A stretch of DNA of 64,000 nt from Helianthus annuus. Its lineage: Eukaryota; Streptophyta; Magnoliopsida; Asterales; Asteraceae. This document shows, one piece after another, positions 35,901-45,500 of this stretch; the stretch's first letter is position 1; the number at the start of each line of letters is the position of its first letter. The translations under genes were made by a program, and so were the position numbers. The stretch lies in assembly GCF_002127325.2 (NCBI RefSeq), contig NC_035447.2, positions 29,571,249 to 29,635,248 of the forward strand, in the 5' to 3' direction. The notes beneath the pieces are model-generated. The model had not been told where the DNA came from and ran no database searches. It worked only from the letters and a program-made list of their open reading frames with translations.

Positions 35901-36417
35901 AGATGCCGACTGGGCAGGGGATAAAGGAACGAGAAGGTCAACCTCGGGGTACTTCACCATGGTTGGAGGAAATCTAGTTACCTGGAGAAGTAAAAAACAA
36001 AAGGTAGTCGCCCTGTCTAGTGCAGAAGCTGAATTTCGAGGGGTTGCTCGTGGCTTAGCAGAGGTTCTGTGGGTTCGCAAGCTCCTAACTGAGATTGGCT
36101 TTCTTCCTACTACAGCAACCAAAATCATGTGCGACAATAAAGCTGCTATACAGATCTCAGAAAATCCAGTCCAACATGATCGAACAAAACATGTGGAGGT
36201 AGATCGACACTTCATCAAGGAGAAGTTAGAGGAAGGCATCATAGAGCTCCCGTATGTAGCATCAAAAGATCAACTCGCAGATATTCTCACAAAGGCAGTC
36301 AATGGAAACTCGTTTAGTAGTTGTTTGAGCAAGTTGGGTATTGGTGACCCCACTACTCAACTTGAGGGGGAGTGTCGGAAAGGAGAAAAAATAGATTGTA
36401 TAGGGGCTTGTGTGTAA
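32998..36417 (+). CDS. Copia pol: protease-integrase-RT-RNase H (element D)
   Basis: This is an open frame of 1139 residues without stops. Protease has DSGATDTM at residues ~15-22. The GAG-pre-integrase zinc region (WLWHRRLGH) is near 140. The integrase D,D,E core is at ~199 (HSDVWGP), ~261 (RSDNGGEF) and ~295 (PEQNGVSERKN). RT starts near 624, with YVDD near 805. RNase H follows near 966 (YTDADWAGD). The stop lies 45 bp inside the 3' LTR. The first Met is directly before the protease, so the ORF lacks gag and zinc knuckle. All catalytic residues checked are present, so an active enzyme set is plausible. Confidence 0.94.
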   Translation: MEINHSKNSAWIFDSGATDTMTFEPLDIRSMTRPQKSQIHTANNGTMQVKGGGVIEISSTMKLSNCLYVPSLSHKLLSISHITKELNCTVLMHPTFCLLQDIRTGVIIGRGTERQGLYYVDEVAHQGTVMLAHGTDNRDAWLWHRRLGHPSHGYSHLLFPKLFPSNGKIDCETCLRAKSHRHPFKPSNTKVASPFSLIHSDVWGPAPVIGGQGLRYFILFVDDCTRMTWVYFLKTKAEVFEKFVTFYAMIQTQFQTQIQILRSDNGGEFVNTSMKQFFQTKGLIHQTSCAHTPEQNGVSERKNRIILEMTRALLIESQVPKSFWPEAVATSVYLLNRLPTKVLKFKTPLDCLSKSANIPHPLTLEPRIFGCTAFVHIPKVNRNKLGPCAEKCVFVGYGIDQIGYRCYNPKTRQMFTTMNVDFLETKYFYEPQLSGQGENECIDPLSWLIQLPSSEEVTTTELPHSTPNQSSSNTTTQSADHSTTENSPSNMIPEVRNNESSEFTMPCDFETTGEHTDPTTTEPTEHGEPNVEHVEPVVEEVEPVTEHVELGAAETTGRYPLPPRENRGVPPKRYSPEKVTPRSRYPVANIATGNLSKEAKAYTAALCSEQMPSTTQEALSSEEWKKAMETEMEALKKNNTWEKCTLPPGKKPVGCRWVFSVKHRPDGTIERYKARLVAKGYTQTYGIDYSETFSPIAKIDTIRVLFSIAANKGWPLHQFDVKNAFLHGELNEEVYMDAPPGFNENFKAGETCRLKKSLYGLKQSPRAWFGRFTLAMKKYGFKQSNSDHTLFLKRRGSLVTCLIIYVDDMILTGNDEEEMSMLRDKLFSEFEMKDLGRLKYFLGIEVLRSKQGIFICQRKYVLDLLAETGMIECRPADTPMMVNHGLHMEDGADLADKERYQRMVGKLVYLSHTRPDIAYAVGVVSQFMHQPQASHMEAVLRIIRYLKGTAGHGILFKSNGHLEIQAYTDADWAGDKGTRRSTSGYFTMVGGNLVTWRSKKQKVVALSSAEAEFRGVARGLAEVLWVRKLLTEIGFLPTTATKIMCDNKAAIQISENPVQHDRTKHVEVDRHFIKEKLEEGIIELPYVASKDQLADILTKAVNGNSFSSCLSKLGIGDPTTQLEGECRKGEKIDCIGACV
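36362..36372 (+). other. Polypurine tract of copia D
   Basis: ttgagggggag ends immediately before the 3' LTR. Confidence 0.85.
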
Positions 36418-36524
36418 AGTGGTGTCCTATATAAACACCACTATTGTAACCCTAATTTCTAGTACTAACAATTCTCAATACAACTCAAACCCAATTCAAG
36501 AATTCTTTTCTATACCAATCAACA
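36373..36524 (+). repeat. 3' LTR of copia D
   Basis: A 152-bp copy identical by eye to the 5' LTR, followed by the target duplicate cttat. Confidence 0.95.
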
Positions 36525-36889
36525 CTTATGTCTATTTTCTCCATCCTAAAACACATATAGAACAATTTGAAACTTTAGTGGCATTTGGTCCTAACCTTTA
36601 ACCCCCTTGAAGGCCACTTGCTTAACACAAGCTAAGTTTTTATCTAATCTCATTGGTTAGCATGGCATTAATGGGTCCCGTGAGTTTTCCAGTAACGGGT
36701 TCTCACAGGTTACCATAAAAAGTTATACAACCTGGTCTTTGAGCACTACCTGAAGGCAACTGCAAACAAAAATGTGTTACCAGGAGTTAAGTTTGAGATA
36801 GCACTTGCCATGGTTGGAGAGCTGTAGTAAATACCTTGATATGCAAGTACCTGATATAAACAAAGCCTACAAGCAACCAATACGTGTAA

Positions 36890-37020
36890 AGAAGTTTAGT
36901 TAAAAACGGGTCAAATCAAGAAGTTTAGTTAAAAACGGGTCAAATCAAGAAGTTACAAATAGGTCGATTTGTGGTGTGATTATCTAAACGGGTCAAATCA
37001 AGAAGTTTAGTTAAAAACGA
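36890..37020. repeat. Short tandem repeats in WAT1 intron 2
   Basis: The 29-bp unit aagaagtttagttaaaaacgggtcaaatc is present twice in tandem. A third, interrupted copy follows after about 40 bp. Confidence 0.85.
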
Positions 37021-37734
37021 ACTAGCTAAATGGATAGAAAGTCACTCAAATTTGATTTATTATGGATTTATATTAAAAGTTTTACGACTTTTTTTATAGA
37101 AATGGTCAAAAAGGTTTCTTGGTGATCAACCAAACTCGAAGCGGTCCATTTTAAACCAACGTGCCGTACAATCTTGATCCTTTTTTTATAAGAAATGGGC
37201 TGCGTGTTTGATGAGGAGCGTGTCCAAAAATTAGCTGACTCTTACATGGACCAACTTGATAGGGGAAAACATGGCAGAAAAGGTCCAAACTTTAAAGGGG
37301 CGTAACTTAGGCTACGGTTAGAGTTACGGGGCCCACGACCAGTGGACGGAAAGGTCTCAACGAGTCGGACCTTGTGACAAAACACAGTAGTCTAGTTGTC
37401 AAACCCGAATTCCATGATTTAAGACTCCAATTTCATGAACGAAGATTTCTCCCCAATTTTATGAATTTTTCATTAGCACAATTTACGCTCTTATTTATGG
37501 TGTTAATCTCAAGTTATTTATGTCAAATTGTAATTTCAAAAATTTGGCAAACCTGCCAAATTTAGAAAACCCCTATAAAAGGGAGCCTCTATTGTAACAA
37601 TTTGGGTATTTAGAAATATATTTATCTTACTTTAAGTATAATTTTTGTTTCTTATTTGCTTGAGCTCTGTGTCAATGTTACCCTAAAAGTCAAAGTAATG
37701 TGAAAATAAATGGTTCTCAATAACTATTTTAAAT

Positions 37735-38016
37735 GAAATGGTCAATTGGTCATCAACCAAACCCAACCCATTTAGAATTGACCCAACTCGACCTAGACCA
37801 TCTTGACCTTAAAGGAAAGGAAATGTGCTACATCGATTACCCTAAACGGCTAAGAATAGAGAACTTGAAACGGTGTAACACATTAAAAGCTTATAACTTT
37901 GTTCAAATAAATAGTCAAAAAAGTGTTTTGGGGATCAACCAAACCTGAACTGGACCATTTTGAATCAACTCAACCTGACCCGGACGGCCGAACCATCTTG
38001 ACCTTTTTTTTTATAA
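37735..38016 (-). repeat. Duplicated fragment of WAT1 exon 2 with its donor site
   Basis: At 37826-37880 the minus strand resembles the end of true exon 2 (54048-54110) and its 5' splice site, keeping the tttagggtaa donor word. The flanking sequence (ccatcttgacctta, gtcaaaaa.gtgttttgg.gatcaacc) recurs around the other copies at 37080, 41905 and 54014. It is a diverged internal duplication, not a usable exon. Confidence 0.7.
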
Positions 38017-39866
38017 GGCCGGAGGGTGTGGGGGCGCCACCCAGGCCAGGTCATCGTCTATAGCGCCCCTAGGCGCTATACACCCACACCTAGCAAATCA
38101 AGGGGGGGCGCTATAGATGGGGCTCCATGGTGATAACGAGCAGGAATCGCGTGGAACGAGGAGAATTAAACAATTGTTACCGTTGAACGTTAACATTTAA
38201 AAAAAATTGATTTTCTTTTTTATAAATTAATCCTATAAATACCTCACCTTCTTCATATTTTTTTATACCATTCCTTTTACTTTCTCTACCTTTTTAATAC
38301 CTTTCTCTACACTTTTTTTTTATAATTTTCTCTACAGTGTTTCCCAACAACCCAAACCCATGGGATCCAAGCAATCCGTTGTGGCAAATTTTGCAAAACA
38401 ACGAGCAAGAGGACCGGTATCCGCGAGACCCTCATACGGGTGAGCTTGGATATTATCCGATGCCACCAAGCACCCCAACTTCTCCTTATCCCACCACTCC
38501 ACCGATGCCCGGTTTTTACGGGTATTATTCTCAACCCCCATTTTTCCCCCAAACATACCCCAAAACATACCTCAAAACATACCTCAAACCCAAAACATAC
38601 CCGAAACCCAAAACACAACCCAAACCAAACCCGTTCCCGAAACCCAAGTCGAACCCTCTTTTAGAAAAAAGCGAAGCCATCGAAAGAAGGATGAGTCCGA
38701 AAAACGGGCTACCAAGAAGGTCGAATTTTGGTCGCCTAAGGAAGAGTTTGAGTTGGCAAAAGCATGGCTCGACGTATCGGAGGACGAGATTGTTGGTAAA
38801 TTTTATCTCCATATATTTTTTACATACCTTTATAAACATATAGTTTTGTAAATTTATTTTTTAAATCAAACATATTCTTTGGTAAATACACTTTTTATAG
38901 GAAACGACCAAGACTTAAAGATATTTTGGGGTCGCGAGAAGTTTTTCGCCTCAATGGGTCGTGGCGAATATTGAACACTCGACTCTTTTTCGGGAAAGTG
39001 GGGTGCTATGAGGACGAAGGTTACCAATTTCAACAACATATATACTAATCTCGTCAACAGTAGTCGAAGAAAAAGTGGTTCGAGCGACGTCGATGTCATG
39101 ACCCAAGCCCACAACGACTATAGATTGTACCATGGGCATGTTTTTACGTTGGTAACAACATGGGAGCTTCTTCGCAAATCTCCCAAGTGGCATCTTGTAC
39201 CACCGTTCGACCCAACCCGCCCTAGGTCTAAACGGTCCAAATCGACATCCACCACCGAACCATCAGGGTCCGATGCTCGTACAATAATTAATCTAAACGA
39301 CGATGTTGACGAATTTGAAGAACCAGAAGAGTTGCCTCGACCAACTGGTATAAAAGTAAGGCAGTGACACGAGGAAAGTCTTCTTCAACGCCATCGGATG
39401 GCCCGTCAAAGTTGAGCGACTTCGAGGCAAGTCTCAACAAAATAATCTCGATTAGGGAAAAAGACCAATAAATGAGAATGGAGAAACAAATCCAAAAAGA
39501 CATGGATTTTCTCGCGAGAGGTTTGTCGAATCTAGCGAAGGAGGACCGAGTCATTTTGTAGGCTCGTAAGGCACAAATTCGGATGAAATATATGTAGTTT
39601 TTTTTCTAGTAACTTGTGTTTTTTAATGACTTTGTAATGTTTTTATTTTCTTTAATGAAATTATATTTTTTTTTAATTTTCTAGTTATTAAAATTGCCAT
39701 TTATTTAAAAAAATAAATATATAAAAAAAATAATGAGGTAATGATGACGGGGGCATACCCTGCAAGTTAAAGGGGGCGTGATAAAGCCCCCTGGCTGACG
39801 TGGATCCTACGTGTCGATTACGTGGCCTGATAAAGCCCCTATGGCTCCATCCCACACCCTCTAACC
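38017..39866 (+). mobile_element. PIF/Harbinger-like element carrying only the ORF1 (Myb/SANT-like) gene, TSD taa
   Basis: Termini ggccggagggtgtggg and ccctctaacc (the second within cccacaccctctaacc) form an inverted repeat. The 3-bp target taa lies at 38014-38016 and 39867-39869, the signature of PIF/Harbinger. Length is 1850 bp. The only gene inside is ORF1-like; no DDE transposase was found, so it is non-autonomous. The sites gcgcccctaggcgctat near 38063 and gataaagcccc near the right end are subterminal repeats. Confidence 0.85.
38337..39558 (+). pseudogene. Harbinger ORF1-like Myb/SANT-domain gene, decayed
   Basis: The product opens with a Pro-rich N-terminus (NPNPWDPSNPLWQIL, GYYSQPPFFPQ). 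After a frame change in a C/T run near 38545 it continues with EFWSPKEEFELAKAWLDVSEDEIVG, the SANT-like core. A GT-AG intron fits 38796-38900, rejoining at NDQDLKIFWGREKFF. An in-frame TGA follows near 38972. Then come GKWGAMRTKVTNFNNIY and WELLRKSPKW. A coiled-coil-like tail ends near 39558 after further breaks. By family, ORF1 proteins help the transposase bind DNA. Confidence 0.75.
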
Positions 39867-40009
39867 TAAGGAAATGGACTGCAGAGCTGACTTTGGGGGA
39901 GGGTGGAGTGGGCGACGACCAAAGGCCTAGTCTCCCCAAGAGCCCGAAACTTTAAAAAAAGTTTATTTATCTCACACACACACACATACACGCACACACA
40001 CATATATAT

Positions 40010-41269
40010 GGGGCCGCCCCGCTTAAATGAAAACCACCCCCAGTTGCGAGAACCACTCTCCACCAATCAGATAATGACAACCAAAAGGATAATATAGTCA
40101 TTTAATCAAAACCATCAAATCATCTCTCTTCTCATTAAAGTCTCTTTTTAAAGTCTTTTCAATTTCTCTCTCTTCACATTTCTCTCTCCTCTTTTTGTTA
40201 TTTTGTAAAAAAAAGTTATAAAAAAGTTTTTGTAAAAAAAAGTTTAAAACCGTAAAAAAAGTTTTCGTAAAAAATGTAAAAAAGTTTAACAACGTGTGTG
40301 TAAAAAAGGTTTTTGTAAAAAGAAGGTTAAAACCGTAAAAAGTTATCGTATAGATTTTTGTCTTTTGTAAAAAAAGTTTTTATGAAAAAAAAAATTTGTA
40401 AAAAAATTTTGGTAAAAAAGTTTTTGTTAAAAAAAGTTTAAATCTGTAAAAAACGTTTTCGTAAAAAAACGTAAAAAAGTTTAAAAAACGTGTGTGTAAA
40501 AAAGTTTTTGTAAAAAAGGGGTTAAAACCGTAAAAAAAATTTCGTATAAATTTTTGTTCTTTTTTAAAAGTTTTTGTAAAAAAATTGTAAAAAAGCTTTT
40601 TTTTGTAAAAAGAAAGTATAAAACCGTAAAAAAAGTTTTCGTAAAAAAAGTTTAAAACAGTAAAAAAAGTTTAAAAACGTGTGTGTAGAAAAACGGCGTG
40701 TAAAATAGGGCGTAAAAAACGGCTCGTAAAAAACCGAGTGATAAAACGACGCGTAAATACGGGGCGTGAATACGGGGGCGTAAAACGGCGCGTAAAAAAC
40801 GGCGCGTAAAACCGGGCGTAAAAAAACGTCGCGTAAAACCGGGCGTAAAAACGGCACGTAAAACCCGGCTTAAAAACGGCGCGTAAAAATGGCGTGTAAA
40901 AAATGGGGCGTAAAAAACGGCTCGTAAAAAACGGCTCGTAAAAACGTTTTTGTAAAAAACATCCCGACAAAAATTGTTTTTTGTAAAAAAAAATCAGATT
41001 TTAAAATGTTTTTTAATTAAATAATCTGATTTTAACAAAAAACAATTAATTTAATAAGACAAAAAAATTAATAAAAACAATATATACAATAAGACAAAAC
41101 AAGTAAATTTACTAAACTGCCCTTTTTACATTAAAATATTAAAAACATAATAAGACAAAAAGAATTTAATATTGTTTTTATAACTTTTAATCTCATCCAT
41201 CTATCTTCAAAGATCAATGGCTGGAAAGTGGTTCTCTTAACTGAGAATGATTTTTATTTTAGCGGCCCC
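40010..41269. mobile_element. TIR element with internal minisatellite (1.26 kb), superfamily unknown
   Basis: It starts ggggccgcccc and ends agcggcccc. The inverted similarity continues inward through taaaatgaaaa.ca and gagaaccact words for ~50 bp. Both flanks are TA-rich. The interior has no real ORF; it is largely a tandem array of gtaaaaaagttt-type units. Minus-strand frames here are low-complexity artefacts of the array. Confidence 0.7.
40200..40975. repeat. Minisatellite of gtaaaaaa-based units
   Basis: Units of ~10-20 bp built on cgtaaaaaagttt dominate 40200-40680. From ~40690 to 40945 they change to GC-containing units, cggcgcgtaaaaa, in more than 15 copies. The shift between two related unit types is clear by eye. 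Confidence 0.85.
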
Positions 41270-41904
41270 TTGTATATATATATTTTGTTTTTAATCTATT
41301 CACCAAGGTGAGATGGTATATGGTGCATTGAAAAGCTTGGAAGTTTAGAGGCCCAAGTTTAAATCCTGCTTTGGGTTGTTTTGAAACAATTTTTTTTTAC
41401 CTTTTTCTGTTTCCCACTTTATCTTTCCATTTTTTCTCTTTTGTTTTTATTTTTTCTTTTAAGTTTTTTTCTTTCTCTTTTTTTCTCTTTTGTTTTTATT
41501 TTTTTCCCTCTTTCAATTTCAAGATTTCTTTCTTCTTTTTAATATACAACTGAAATCTTTAAATATTTACTTTTTTTTTCTTGTCATTTATCACTTAACT
41601 TAAATTTAACTAAATAATTTTTAATAATTTTTGAAAGTTTTTTTTTCTTTTATAATTATTACACAAAAACTAATGGGGCGAACACATTTTGAGCATATTA
41701 TGATTATAGTTTTTGGGTTTTTTTGTTTGTTATAGCGAGTATATCTAAACAGACAAAGTTTCCACCCCAACGGGTTTGATTCCACTAGTTTATATATATT
41801 TTTAATTTTTTTTTATATATTTTAAGGTTTTTACAATATTCATTTAAAAAATTTATATTTTAGGGCCCCAATTTTCTCCTCATCCTAGTCCCTTGGATTT
41901 TCAA
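41270..41904. other. T-rich part of WAT1 intron 2
   Basis: It contains long T/C-rich runs (41380-41580) and AT-rich sequence. A stretch at 41300-41375 (agaggcccaagtttaaatcctg) weakly resembles the B box of a tRNA-derived SINE, but no A box or target duplication could be set. Confidence 0.4.
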
Positions 41905-41969
41905 GGACTCGGGGATGGCCTGATGGGCTACATTGCTTACCCTAAAAGCCAAGCATAAAGATTGCTAAA
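41905..41969 (-). repeat. Second duplicated fragment of WAT1 exon 2, split by a Mutator-like element
   Basis: The minus strand again shows ctttatgcttggcttttagg followed by gtaagcaatgtag, a close copy of the exon 2 end and donor. It continues after the inserted element at 43444-43550 with the same flank (gtggtcaaaaaggtgtgttttgg.aatcaacc). Confidence 0.72.
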
Positions 41970-43443
41970 GGGAAAATTACCAAAATGTCTCTTGACCAAG
42001 TGCATTTGCAAAAATGTCACCTTCCTGCGTCCTTGGAAGGTCCTCCCAGCCTCGGAAGCGTCCGCCTTTCACGTTGAAGCGTTCGCCTTTTACTTGAAGC
42101 GTCTATTTCCATTCAAGCGACACGTGTCCGATGTTGAAGCGTCCGCCTTTCGCGTTTAAGCGTCCGCCTGTCACGTTGAAGCGTCCGTTCCATTTTAAGC
42201 GACACGTGTTGAAGCGTCCGTTCCGTTACGAACTTGCGTCAGTCACCAACGCATGATAACCATAATTTTTTTAATGCGTCCATGTGTACGTTTCTGAGGC
42301 CTGGCCAACGTTTCCGAGGCCTAGACGACGTTTCCGAGGCTTGACCCCGACGCCCCCCCGATGCTTGACCGACGCTTCGGTAAAAAAAAAATGAAAACTC
42401 AAAAGCCGTTTAACTTTTACCGTTGCACACATTTACAACACTATATAACCCGTTCACTTATCACTTACCAAAACACCCGCCGTTTTCAAAAAGATTTGCA
42501 AACAAAAATCAGCCATTTCACTAGAAAATTCGACGCCGTCAACGACCCGACAATGGCCGCCTCCTGGAATGACGTTGAAGACATTGCTCTGTGCAAAGCA
42601 TGGGAGCAGGCAATGATCGATCCTCCACCTCGAGGACAGGGTGGGCTCTGGGTCCGTGTTCAACAAAATTTCGCCCAACTACGTGGTCCGGAACACAACC
42701 GGGCCGTTGACGCACTATCCTCTAGGTTCCGTGTGCTGCGGTTGGAGTGTGAGAGATTTGATCGATATTTCAAGAAAGTGGAGACGGAAATGCCGGACCT
42801 TGGTGAGGACGATCAGAAGGAGGTGGCCCTCATCAACTACCGCCATGAAGAGAGACATGATTTCAAACATGCCTCGGAGTGGGAAGCTATTAGGATATGG
42901 TTTTAGATAAATATATATAATATTTTATGTGTTGTTTGGTTTTTTTTTTTATTATGTTATGTTTTTAATATTTAATATAAAAAATTTTAACTAAAAAATA
43001 ATATGTTTTATATCATTTAAAATTTGCTCCGTTAACATACATATAGTTTAATTTTTTTTATAAAGAGCATGCACGTGATCCCATGTTAGAAAAATGTTTA
43101 TAAGTTATATATATATATATATATATATATAATTGGACAAAGATACGGAACGAACCTGCGTCGTTGGCGAAGCTTAAGAAGCTTCGCGGACACATTGCAT
43201 CGGACACGTGTCGCCTGAAAGGAAAACGGACGCTTCAAGTGAAAGGCGGACACTTCAACGTGAAAGGCGGACACTTCAACATCGGACACGTGTCACTTGA
43301 ATGGAAACAGACGCTTCAAGTAAAAGGCGGACGCTTCAACGTGAAAGGCGGACGCTTCCGAGGTTGGGAGGACCTTCCAAGGACGCAGGAAGGTGACATT
43401 TTTGCAAATGCACTTGGTCAAGAGACATTTTGGTAATTTTCCC
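41970..43443. mobile_element. Mutator-like element with long TIRs, TSD attgctaaa
   Basis: It begins gggaaaattaccaaaatgtc and ends with its inverted copy, flanked by a perfect 9-bp duplication attgctaaa (41961-41969 and 43444-43452). The inverted arms extend roughly 200-260 bp. They are made of tandem gaagcgtccgcctttcacgtt units and cgacacgtgtc words. Nine-base targets and long arms are the Mutator signature. No MuDR transposase is present. The interior carries one SANT-like ORF. Confidence 0.9.
42553..42906 (+). CDS. SANT/Myb-like protein carried by the Mutator-like element
   Basis: The frame is open from 42361, but the family-like part starts at the Met at 42553 and gives 117 residues. SWNDVEDIALCKAWEQAM followed by GGLWVRVQQNF fits the SANT-like DNA-binding module of Harbinger ORF1-type and related plant proteins. 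The following VDALSSRFRVLRLECERFDRYFKKVE would be the third helix and linker. No stops or shifts were seen. No such protein belongs to Mutator transposition itself, so it may be a captured gene. Downstream flanks are AT-rich. Confidence 0.65.
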   Translation: MAASWNDVEDIALCKAWEQAMIDPPPRGQGGLWVRVQQNFAQLRGPEHNRAVDALSSRFRVLRLECERFDRYFKKVETEMPDLGEDDQKEVALINYRHEERHDFKHASEWEAIRIWF

Positions 43444-43589
43444 ATTGCTAAAAGAAATAGACCATATTAATTTATTTCAAAGAAGTGGTCAAAAAGGTGT
43501 GTTTTGGTAATCAACCAGACCCGAAATTAGGGCTGACAATAGATATCTGTATAAGACATGATTAGACCTGTTTACTGAAAAAGTACACA

Positions 43590-43765
43590 TCGTGATTTTT
43601 TTACTTTTTAAAAATAAATATAATTATGAGGTTAGGATCCATCATTTCTTCTTCTTGGTATATAAAACGTAAAATTGTGTTACAAACATGATACATAAAG
43701 TAGTTAAAAAGAGTTGTATTCATGTTTAATACTTGTGTTACACGCGTCGTTAGAGACATGTTAAA
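43590..43765. repeat. Dispersed repeat also found at 26480-26690
   Basis: Shared words in the same order are tttttaaaa.taa.tataa, tccatcatttct, tataaaac, and catg.ttaatacttgtgtta. This is a diverged copy with unknown ends. Confidence 0.55.
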
Positions 43766-44629
43766 TGTGACAACTCGTACTTTAGACTTACCGTGTGTAA
43801 CGTTATATGCTTACGTGAACCATATTATTTGAACGAATACATGATATGTTATGTTTATGTGATATGTGTGTATTATATACTAGTATAGTGAACGAGCCCA
43901 AACCACACACTATAACCCGATCGTACAAGACTAACCGGTCACACAAGCCCCTTTGGGCCACACCTTGTACGCGGACCCATAGGGCACCCGAGTTGGGTTC
44001 GGCCCACTTGTTTTGTACGCAAACAAACACCCATCTAGGGGTAGTTCTCTCATTTGTCACAAAACACAACACACACAAGAAACCCTAGACTTCTCTCTCT
44101 CTCTCGTTCGCTTGGAACCCGACGGCACAAGACCTTCCTTGTTCGGATCACCCTTTTCTGCCATTAATCGGTTAGTATGTTTATGTTTGTATTCATGGTT
44201 AAAGATATGATTCATATCTGAAATTGCTCATGTTCATCGGCTTGTTCTTGATGTTGTATACCGAATGATTTTAATGGCTTTGTATGGTTTTTATGATTGG
44301 TCATGTTATTGAATGGTACTAGGTGTTAATAGGCTGCGATTTGATAAATGATATAATTGTTATGTAATCGGCTCTTATGTGTAAGTGTTAATGTTCATAT
44401 GAATCGGATAGTTTAGAAGTTATAAGATATGTTCATAAAAATCGTTATGTTACTGTTCGTATGTTTAGTTAGGGTTCATATGAATTCGTAATAGATTTGC
44501 TTGTTTGATCGAATAACACATGGATGGAAATTGTTAATCGTTGATTGATTTTGTGCAAGTTTGGAAACCACGAAACTGATTGCATGAAACATGGAAATCT
44601 GTTACACGTTGATAGACTTAACACGGTTG

Positions 44630-44830
44630 CGAGTCGAGACCGTGGTTGCGAGTCCAGTTGCGACTCGGGACCTCACACCGACACAGCAGCACGAGCCGAG
44701 ACCACGGTTGCGAGTCCCATTGCGACTCGAAACCGGACCATGACAAGCCGAAACCACAGTTGCGAGTCCCATTGCGACTCGAAACCTTCTTGTTGCGACT
44801 CGAGGTCGCTGGTTGCGACTCGAGACCAGT
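44630..44830 (+). repeat. ttgcgagtc / gactcgcaa palindromic array in LTR C
   Basis: At least eight copies of gttgcgagtc or ttgcgactcg in alternating orientation form small inverted repeats with 5-15 bp spacers. The same array is in the 3' LTR at about 51994-52194. Confidence 0.85.
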
Positions 44831-45239
44831 TATACATGCACACTGTTTTGGACTTCTCTTCTGTTGGGCTTAAGTATAGTTGGGCCGGGACTATGCGGAT
44901 CGCACAACATGTTGTGGATCGCACAACATGTTGGGCCGATTACTATTGGGGCTATTTTGCTCGCATATGTTGGAAGCATTGTTTGACTGTTATGTGTTTA
45001 CCATGATATTCACATGTTTGTAACGTGTTAACTTATGTGATACGTACGTGCATCATTTGTGTCAAAACCTGATTTGTGTGGTAACCCTGTTAGGACGTGG
45101 TTGACCACTTTAGTTCAAGAAACCCTCTTTGTGTATCTGCCGAGCAAACCAAGGTGAGTTCACACAGCCAAGGCATGGGATTCCCGGGTTGGGAATTGGG
45201 TTGGAACGTTTGATATGGAATGATTACTTGTATTTACGC

Positions 45240-45500
45240 AATCGCTAGATTATAGACCATCGTCCTCAGGATAGTCAGGACACTCACGTAAAACCTACGT
45301 GAACTAGTATCTACCATTGTCTCCCGGGTCGGGAGTACACTTACGTAAATCCTGCGTAACCTAACACCCACTACTGTCTTCCGGGTCGGAAGGACACTTA
45401 CGTAAATCCTACGTAAACCCCACGCGTACCACTGTCCTCGGGGAAGGGCACTCACGTAAATCCTGCGTGACCTAGTACGTATCCCTGTTCTCGGATTAAG
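45240..45500 (+). repeat. Tandem ~60-bp repeats with acgtaaatcctacgtaa palindromes in LTR C
   Basis: Five diverged units each carry a hairpin such as cttccgggtcggaag followed by cacttacgtaaatcctacgtaa. They are repeated in the 3' LTR at 52604-52864. Confidence 0.85.

Larger units (their letters stand above)
32044..36524 (+). mobile_element. Young Ty1/copia element (D) in WAT1 exon 4, TSD cttat
   Basis: It is bounded by two 152-bp LTRs (32044-32195 and 36373-36524) that appear identical base for base by eye. It is flanked by a perfect duplication cttat (32039-32043 and 36525-36529). It carries an iMet PBS, an intact pol ORF and a polypurine tract, but no gag. Removing the element and one cttat restores the WAT1 frame (MEKIDIRSSSS). 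Orientation is opposite to the gene. Identical LTRs imply very recent insertion. Confidence 0.96.

Noticed and set aside
40564..40970. Minus-strand F/R/Y-rich ORFs
   Set aside because: Low-complexity translations of the gtaaaaaa minisatellite.
41300..41580. SINE with a tRNA-like promoter and T-rich tail
   Set aside because: Only a weak B-box-like word was seen; no A box, no target duplication and no clear tail end.
43803..44078. Identical ORF pairs at 43803-44078 / 51163-51438 and similar pairs to 45518 / 52882 as duplicated genes
   Set aside because: They lie in the two LTRs of chromovirus C, so the identity is LTR duplication; they have no protein features.
45240..45500. Regular repeats in LTR C as a CRISPR array
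   Set aside because: Plant nuclear context, no cas genes, units are diverged hairpins without unique spacers, and the array is duplicated in both LTRs.
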